From Streptomyces sp. SCL15-4 (GTDB lineage Bacteria; Actinomycetota; Actinomycetes; Streptomycetales; Streptomycetaceae): 64,000 nt of DNA. The translations under genes were made by a program, and so were the position numbers. Location of the stretch: positions 1,674,001 through 1,738,000 of the forward strand of contig NZ_JAOBTQ010000001.1 in assembly GCF_033366695.1 (NCBI RefSeq). The letters run 5' to 3'. Within the stretch, counting starts at the first letter, position 1, and each line of letters begins with the position of its first letter. The notes under the pieces are model-generated. The model did no database searches. It was not told the DNA's origin and saw nothing but the letters and a program-made list of their open reading frames with translations. Shown here in pieces: positions 57,861 to 64,000 of this stretch.

Positions 57861-59726
57861 TCAGCCCTTCTGCTCGACCCGCACCCAGTCGATCTCGGCC
57901 CGCACCGCCCCGGACGCGACCTTGTCGACACTGGACTGGGGCAGGCCCCAGTACGGGCTGGTGACCTTGTTCCAGCCGGCCGGGTAGGCGCCGCCGAGGG
58001 CGAGGTTCAGGATGAGGTACTGGTCGTGGTCGTAGACCCACTGGCCGCGGGTGGACTCCAGCTTGTTCCGGGTCGTCTCCTGCACCACGCGGTCGTCCAC
58101 GAAGAAGCGCAGCGCCGTCGGGGTCCATTCGACCGCGTACGTGTGCCACTGGCCGGCCGTGCCGCCGTTCGGGTAGGTCTGGCGGGCGCCGATGTTGCCG
58201 TCCGCCGAGTAGCCGGGGCCGTGCAGGGCGCTGCTGGTCCAGTCCGGGTAGCCGATGTTCTCCATGATGTCGGTCTCGCCGGACGCCGGCCAGGACACCG
58301 AGGGGTCGTCGACGTTGCTGCCGAGCAGCCAGAAGGCCGGCCAGAACCCGTCGCCGACCGGCAGCCTCATCCGGGCGCTGACCTTGCCGTAGGTGAAGTC
58401 GAGGTGGGTGTGGGTGTCGACGCGTCCGGAGGTGAAGTCGTAGGTGCCGCCGCCCGCCCGGGTGCAGCCCTTGCAGTACGCGGCCTTCAGGACCAGGCTG
58501 CCGTCGCGGGTGGCGACGGTGTCCGGCGAGTCGACGTACGCCTGGGACTCGCCGTTGACCGGGCCCATCTCGGTGCCGGTGCGCACCACCCGCCACTTGG
58601 AGCGGTCCAGCGCGGCGCCGGTGAAGTCGTCGAAGAAGGTGGTGCGGTAGCCGCCCGGTGGATCGGCCGGGAGCGCCGGGTACGCGGCGGAGGCGCTGCC
58701 GCCCGTGCCCCAGACCTCGAACTCGTAGAGCGAGTAGCCGAACTGGGCGGTGGCGGGGGCCGGGTTGTAGAAGGAGCGGCGCTCCTTGCCGAGCATGCGG
58801 ACGTAGCGGCCCGTCACGGGCGCGGGCAGCCGGACCGAGTCGTGCACGCCGGCCGCGTCGGACGGGGACTTGACGTCGGCGCGGCGGGCGGCGACCTCGG
58901 CGGCCGACGGTTGGTACACCGTGCGCCAGGTGCGGTTGTCGTCGGACACCTGGAGGAGGTAGTCGACGGCGTAGGCCGACTCCCAGTAGAGGTCCACCGT
59001 GTCGACGGCGGAGGGCGCGCCGAGGTCCACCGACACCCAGCGGTCCGTGTTCCAGTCGCTGGACCAGCGGCTGGCGTCGCCCTTGAGGTCGGCGGGCCGG
59101 CCGCCGTCGGTCACGAACGCCGGTGAATGGCCCGCGTCCTGGTAGTAGTTCGCGTACGCGGGGTGGTGCAGGGCGAGGTTGGCGCGGGTGGCCGAGGCCG
59201 GCGCCGGCTCGCCGCCGTAGACCTTGAGGCTCCACAGCGAGTAGCCGTAGGGCGTGGCGCGTTCCAGGCCGCGCAGCCGGACGTAGCGGCCGGTGACCTC
59301 CTGCGGGTGGGTGTGCGCGGTGACCGAGCCGCCGGTGCCGGCGGTCTCGGTGAAGAAGGGTGTCCAGTCGGTGCCGTTCTTCGAGACCTCCAGGACATAG
59401 CGCTTGCCGTAGGCGGCCTCCCAGTCGAGGGTGACGCGGTCGACCCGGAGCACGGAGCCGAGGTCGACGCGGATCCAGGCGTCGTCGGCGAAGTCGCTGG
59501 ACCAGCGGGTGGCCGCCTGGCCGTCGAAGGCCAGGCCGGGGCCGGTGCCGGCGTTCTCGCTGCCGGAGGCGGTGACGGCGGCCGGGTTCAGCGCGTAGGC
59601 GGCGGCCGCCCGGTCGGTGTCCCAGCCGGCGGCGGCGGGCGCGGCCAAGGCGGGTGCGGCCGACAGCGGGCCCGAGCAGAGCAGGGCGGTGGCGGCCAGG
59701 GCGGCGAGCAGGGTGCGGGACGGCAT
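57861..59726 (-). CDS. Secreted GH16 beta-glucanase with two discoidin-type (CBM32-like) domains
   Basis: A 621-residue secreted enzyme. Residues 1-30 are a Sec signal peptide. Two F5/8 type C-like carbohydrate-binding modules follow (about 40-172 and 180-342, each with WSSD..D.W..VDLG), and then a GH16 domain (about 360-621). The catalytic motif is GETDIMEN with Glu484 as nucleophile and Glu489 as acid/base, the laminarinase (beta-1,3-glucanase) type. AAGGAG lies 6 nt before the ATG. It follows the beta-glucosidase and sugar importer on the same strand: it would cut beta-1,3-glucans outside the cell, for uptake of the fragments. Confidence 0.93.
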   Translation of the reverse strand: MPSRTLLAALAATALLCSGPLSAAPALAAPAAAGWDTDRAAAAYALNPAAVTASGSENAGTGPGLAFDGQAATRWSSDFADDAWIRVDLGSVLRVDRVTLDWEAAYGKRYVLEVSKNGTDWTPFFTETAGTGGSVTAHTHPQEVTGRYVRLRGLERATPYGYSLWSLKVYGGEPAPASATRANLALHHPAYANYYQDAGHSPAFVTDGGRPADLKGDASRWSSDWNTDRWVSVDLGAPSAVDTVDLYWESAYAVDYLLQVSDDNRTWRTVYQPSAAEVAARRADVKSPSDAAGVHDSVRLPAPVTGRYVRMLGKERRSFYNPAPATAQFGYSLYEFEVWGTGGSASAAYPALPADPPGGYRTTFFDDFTGAALDRSKWRVVRTGTEMGPVNGESQAYVDSPDTVATRDGSLVLKAAYCKGCTRAGGGTYDFTSGRVDTHTHLDFTYGKVSARMRLPVGDGFWPAFWLLGSNVDDPSVSWPASGETDIMENIGYPDWTSSALHGPGYSADGNIGARQTYPNGGTAGQWHTYAVEWTPTALRFFVDDRVVQETTRNKLESTRGQWVYDHDQYLILNLALGGAYPAGWNKVTSPYWGLPQSSVDKVASGAVRAEIDWVRVEQKG

Positions 59727-59849
59727 GCGGCGCTCCTTGTGGGGTGGAGGTGCACTACTGCTTTTTGGCGTGCTCATGACATACATGGGGTGCGGTGTGC
59801 CGGTGGACACGGACTCCCCAGCCGTGTCCACCGGCCGTCCGGGCCGGGC

Positions 59850-61214
<1,365 letters not shown>

Positions 61215-61244
61215 GGAAGTCCCTCCGGGATCAGGGGGTGGGGG

Positions 61245-62147
61245 TCACTTGACGGCGCCCGCCGTCAGACCCGCGACGAGATAGCGCTGGAGCAGCAGGA
61301 ACCCGGCCACCACGGGCACGCTGACGACCAGCGAGGCGGCCATGATCTGGTTCCAGTAGACGTCGTTGAGGGTGGAGTAGGCCTGGAGGCCGACGGCGAG
61401 GGTGCGGGTGGTGTCGTTGGTCATGACCGACGCGAAGAGCACCTCGCCCCAGGCGGTCATGAAGGCGTAGACGGCGACCGCCACGATGCCGGGTACCGCG
61501 GCCGGCACGACGATCCGCAGCAGCGCCTTCAGCGGCCCGCAGCCGTCCACCAGCGCCGCCTCGTCCAGGTCGCGCGGCACCGAGTCGAAGTACCCGATCA
61601 GCATCCAGATCGAGAACGGCAGCGAGAAGGTGAGGTACGTCAGGATGAGGCCGCCGCGCGAGCCGAACAGGGCGATGCCGGTGGCGTTGCCGATGTTGAC
61701 GTAGAGCAGGAACAGCGGCAGCAGGAAGAGGATGCCGGGGAACATCTGCGTGGACAGCACGGTCACCGTGAAGACACGCTTGCCGCGGAAGTCGTAGCGG
61801 CTGACGGCGTAGGCCGCGAACACGGCGATGACGACCGAGCAGACCGTCGCGGCGCCCGCCACGATCAGCGAGTTCACGAAGTACCGCGCGAGCGGGACCG
61901 TCGACCAGATGTCGATGTACGGGCGGACGGTCAGCCCGCTGGGCAGCCAGTGGAACTCGCCGCTGACGTCCGCGAGCGGCTTCAGCGAGCTGGAGACCAT
62001 CACGTACACCGGGACCAGCACGAATCCGGTGAGCAGGGTGAGGAAGATCCGCCGGAGCCACAGGAACGAGCGCGCCGGTGCCATGGGCGAGCGGGCGGGC
62101 GCCGCCGGCGTGCGGGTGTGCGGCACCGGCGTGCGGGTGCTAGACAT
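61245..62147 (-). CDS. Carbohydrate ABC transporter permease (MalG type)
   Basis: A 300-residue inner-membrane permease with six helices. The coupling-helix motif EAALVDGCGPLKALLRIVVPAAVPG (EAA, about 195-219) is typical of sugar CUT1 permeases. It overlaps the MalF-type gene by 8 nt. With that gene and the binding protein it forms the importer for beta-glucan oligosaccharides; as in most streptomycetes the ATPase (MsiK-like) is not in the operon. Confidence 0.93.
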   Translation of the reverse strand: MSSTRTPVPHTRTPAAPARSPMAPARSFLWLRRIFLTLLTGFVLVPVYVMVSSSLKPLADVSGEFHWLPSGLTVRPYIDIWSTVPLARYFVNSLIVAGAATVCSVVIAVFAAYAVSRYDFRGKRVFTVTVLSTQMFPGILFLLPLFLLYVNIGNATGIALFGSRGGLILTYLTFSLPFSIWMLIGYFDSVPRDLDEAALVDGCGPLKALLRIVVPAAVPGIVAVAVYAFMTAWGEVLFASVMTNDTTRTLAVGLQAYSTLNDVYWNQIMAASLVVSVPVVAGFLLLQRYLVAGLTAGAVK

Positions 62148-63126
62148 CGGCGGCCCTCCGTCCGCGCGAGGTGAGCAGCAGGTAGCCGCCCGTGACGACG
62201 AGCAGGAAGAGCAGCAGCAGGACGGACATCGCCGAGCCGGTGCCGAAGTTCCAGGTGACGAAGGACGCCTGGTAGATGTGGACGGAGACCAGGTCGGCGG
62301 CCTCGGGCGCGGACCTGCCGAACAGCACGTACGGCGTGTTGAAGTCGTTGAACGTCCACAGGAACAGCACCAGGACGAGGACCTGGTTGACCGGGCGCAG
62401 CGAGGGCAGGGTGATGCGGCGGACGCGCTGCCACGTTCCTGCGCCGTCGAGCGCGGCGGCCTCGTACAGCTCGCCGGGGATGTTCTGGAGCCCGGCCGTC
62501 ACGATGAGGAAGGCGAACGGCCAGCCCTTCCACACCGAGACGGTCAGCAGGGCGTAGAAGCTGTTGTCGCCGATGAGCCAGAAGGAGGGCTTGTCGGTGA
62601 GGTGCAGCTGGTCGTGCAGGACGTGGTTCACCAGGCCGTTGTCGTGCTGGAACATGAACGCCCAGGTGATGACGGCGGTGTAGACGGGCAGCGCGTACGG
62701 CACCAGGAACAGGGCGCGCAGCAGCCCGCGGCCGCGGAAGGTGTCCTGCATGAAGACGGCGGCGGCGGTGCCGATCAGCCAGCACAGGCCGACGGACAGC
62801 AGGGTGAAGCCGACGGTGACGAAGAAGGAGTGCAGCAGCGCCTCGCCGACGGGGGCGTCGAAGTCCACCGACACCTGGTAGTTGCCGAGGCCGGACCACG
62901 GGGCGGTGCCCCAGTCGCGGATGTAGAACTGGGTCAGTTCCTTGAAGCTCATCACGATGCCGATGACCATCGGCACCAGGTGGACGAGGAGTTCGAGCAG
63001 CAGGGCGGGCAGGAGCAGCAGATACGGCAGCGAGATCCGGCGCAGCCGTCCGGGTCGGCGGGGTGCGCGGGCCGCGGCCCCGGACGAGGCCTGGCGCACC
63101 GGTTCCTTGAAGGCGGTGGTGGTCAT
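62140..63126 (-). CDS. Carbohydrate ABC transporter permease (MalF type)
   Basis: A 328-residue six-helix permease. The EAA coupling motif reads EAAALDGAGTWQRVRRITLPSLRP (about 215-238). It starts at ATG 63126, 8 bp after the binding-protein gene, and overlaps the MalG-type gene, giving the standard SBP-MalF-MalG order. Confidence 0.94.
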   Translation of the reverse strand: MTTTAFKEPVRQASSGAAARAPRRPGRLRRISLPYLLLLPALLLELLVHLVPMVIGIVMSFKELTQFYIRDWGTAPWSGLGNYQVSVDFDAPVGEALLHSFFVTVGFTLLSVGLCWLIGTAAAVFMQDTFRGRGLLRALFLVPYALPVYTAVITWAFMFQHDNGLVNHVLHDQLHLTDKPSFWLIGDNSFYALLTVSVWKGWPFAFLIVTAGLQNIPGELYEAAALDGAGTWQRVRRITLPSLRPVNQVLVLVLFLWTFNDFNTPYVLFGRSAPEAADLVSVHIYQASFVTWNFGTGSAMSVLLLLFLLVVTGGYLLLTSRGRRAADV

Positions 63127-63134
63127 CGTCGGTC

Positions 63135-64000
63135 TCACGCCGCCGGCATCTGCTGCTGGGCCTTCTGCAGCTTCGCCTCGACCGAGCCGGTGGTCACCGG
63201 GCGTCCGGCGGCGGCGTCGGCGAACAGGTCCTTGACGGCCGTACCGACCGCCGTCTCGAACTGCGACTCGGAGGCGACCTGCGGCAGCGCGGCGGCGCTG
63301 GTGGCCAGGGTGTCCTTCAGCACCGCGGTGTCCGGGGCGGCGAAGGCGGGGTCGGCCTGCGCGGACTTCACCGGCGGGATGGCGCTGTAGGCCTTGTTGA
63401 GGATCTTCTGCTCCTCGTCGGAGGTCATGAACTTCACGAACCGGGTGGCGCCGTCGAGGTTGTCGGTGTTCTTGAAGACGGCCATGTTGATGCCCATGAC
63501 CGGCGAGTTGACCTGGGTGCCGTCGCCGGGCGTGCCGGAGATCACCGGGACGGGCGCGATGCCGTAGGCGTCCTCGCTCATCCCCTGGGACTTGAGGTTG
63601 GCGGAGGCCGTCTGCCACAGCAGCATGGCCTGCTTGCCCTTGGCGAAGTCGCTGACGGATTGGTTCTGCGCGTACTCGGCGTCGCCGGCCGGGATGACCT
63701 TGTCCTTGGCCATCAGATCGACGTAGCTCTTGACCGCGTCGACCACCTTGGGGTCGGTGAAGTCGGGCTTGCCGTCGGCGGTGAAGAAGTCGGCGCCGTG
63801 CTGCTTGGCGAAGACGAAGACGTGGTGGATGTTCTCCGACAGGTTCGCACCCTCGGCGCCGAGCGGGGACACGCCCTCGGCCTTGATCTTCTTGCCGTCG
63901 GCGACGAGTTCGGACCAGGTGGCCGGGGGCTTGGAGATGCCGGCGTCGGCGAAGATCTTCTTGTTGTAGTAGAGGGCGTACGCCATCGAGTACAGCGGAA
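63135..64000 (-). CDS. Sugar ABC transporter substrate-binding protein (partial, N-terminus outside window)
   Basis: The C-terminal 288 residues of an extracellular sugar-binding protein; the start and any signal peptide lie beyond the right edge. The family pattern is clear: YALYYNKKIFADAGISKPPATWSEL, then FAKGKQAMLLWQTASANLKSQG and a C-terminal region with FVKFMTSDEEQKILNKA. It comes first in the operon with two permeases and a beta-glucosidase. The likely ligands are beta-glucan oligosaccharides released by the GH16 enzyme; inference. Confidence 0.93.
   Translation of the reverse strand, partial: PLYSMAYALYYNKKIFADAGISKPPATWSELVADGKKIKAEGVSPLGAEGANLSENIHHVFVFAKQHGADFFTADGKPDFTDPKVVDAVKSYVDLMAKDKVIPAGDAEYAQNQSVSDFAKGKQAMLLWQTASANLKSQGMSEDAYGIAPVPVISGTPGDGTQVNSPVMGINMAVFKNTDNLDGATRFVKFMTSDEEQKILNKAYSAIPPVKSAQADPAFAAPDTAVLKDTLATSAAALPQVASESQFETAVGTAVKDLFADAAAGRPVTTGSVEAKLQKAQQQMPAA

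Overview
The window is high-GC actinobacterial DNA. Codon third positions are almost all G or C, GTG and TTG starts are common, and 4-nt stop/start overlaps are frequent. It looks like a Streptomyces chromosome. The block from the phosphopantetheinyl transferase through the pentose-phosphate genes to the GTP-cyclohydrolase-like cluster matches, from memory, the S. coelicolor SCO6673 to SCO6648 neighbourhood. That synteny was not checked by a search. No tRNA, rRNA, CRISPR array or insertion sequence was seen.

Layout. (1) 1-1875: a sugar-binding lipoprotein, cut by the left edge, and its LacI-type regulator. (2) 1950-3521: a lone MmyB-type sensor domain divergent from a helix-turn-helix protein. 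(3) 3659-10180: a small unknown gene, a phosphopantetheinyl transferase coupled to a metallophosphoesterase, an MFS pump, an ATP-grasp enzyme and a GH4 glycosidase. (4) 10290-14601: a probable RiPP gene cluster. It has a 51-residue precursor with three 9-residue repeats ending in Gly-Cys-Ile-Ser, a perfect 16-bp attenuator-like hairpin, a PaaK-like adenylate-forming enzyme, a glycine-rich-domain-like protein, an MFS exporter and possibly a methyltransferase. (5) 14775-24742: an AraC regulator divergent from tkt-tal-zwf-opcA-pgi-gnd-phosphatase, a pentose-phosphate operon. (6) 25238-35107: a surface-polysaccharide island that should make UDP-ManNAcA (epimerase plus dehydrogenase), with several glycosyltransferases. 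(7) 35184-39689: two TetR systems with clear operators, an MFS pseudogene and a serine hydrolase. (8) 39703-43053: two saccharopine-dehydrogenase-like enzymes and an FAD amine oxidase. (9) 43087-51014: a GTP-cyclohydrolase-II-like enzyme with Met in place of the usual Tyr, a creatininase-family protein, a PTPS homologue that lost its zinc and catalytic residues, a dehydrogenase, a glycosyltransferase, a methyltransferase, a flippase-like membrane protein and a CDP-alcohol phosphatidyltransferase. (10) 51112-56217: a peptide/nickel-type ABC importer without ATPases, plus an MFS protein, behind a Zur-like box. (11) 56349-57743: a coiled-coil, helix-hairpin-helix membrane protein. (12) 57861-64000: a beta-glucan utilisation set (GH16, GH1, sugar ABC importer), cut by the right edge.

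Two parts look like undescribed systems. The RiPP cluster matches no class I can name. The 43-51 kb cluster appears to divert GTP through the formamidopyrimidine (FAPy) intermediate to an unknown, probably glycosylated, methylated or lipid-linked product. Its methyltransferase carries a four-copy minisatellite in which one 119-bp unit breaks the reading frame.
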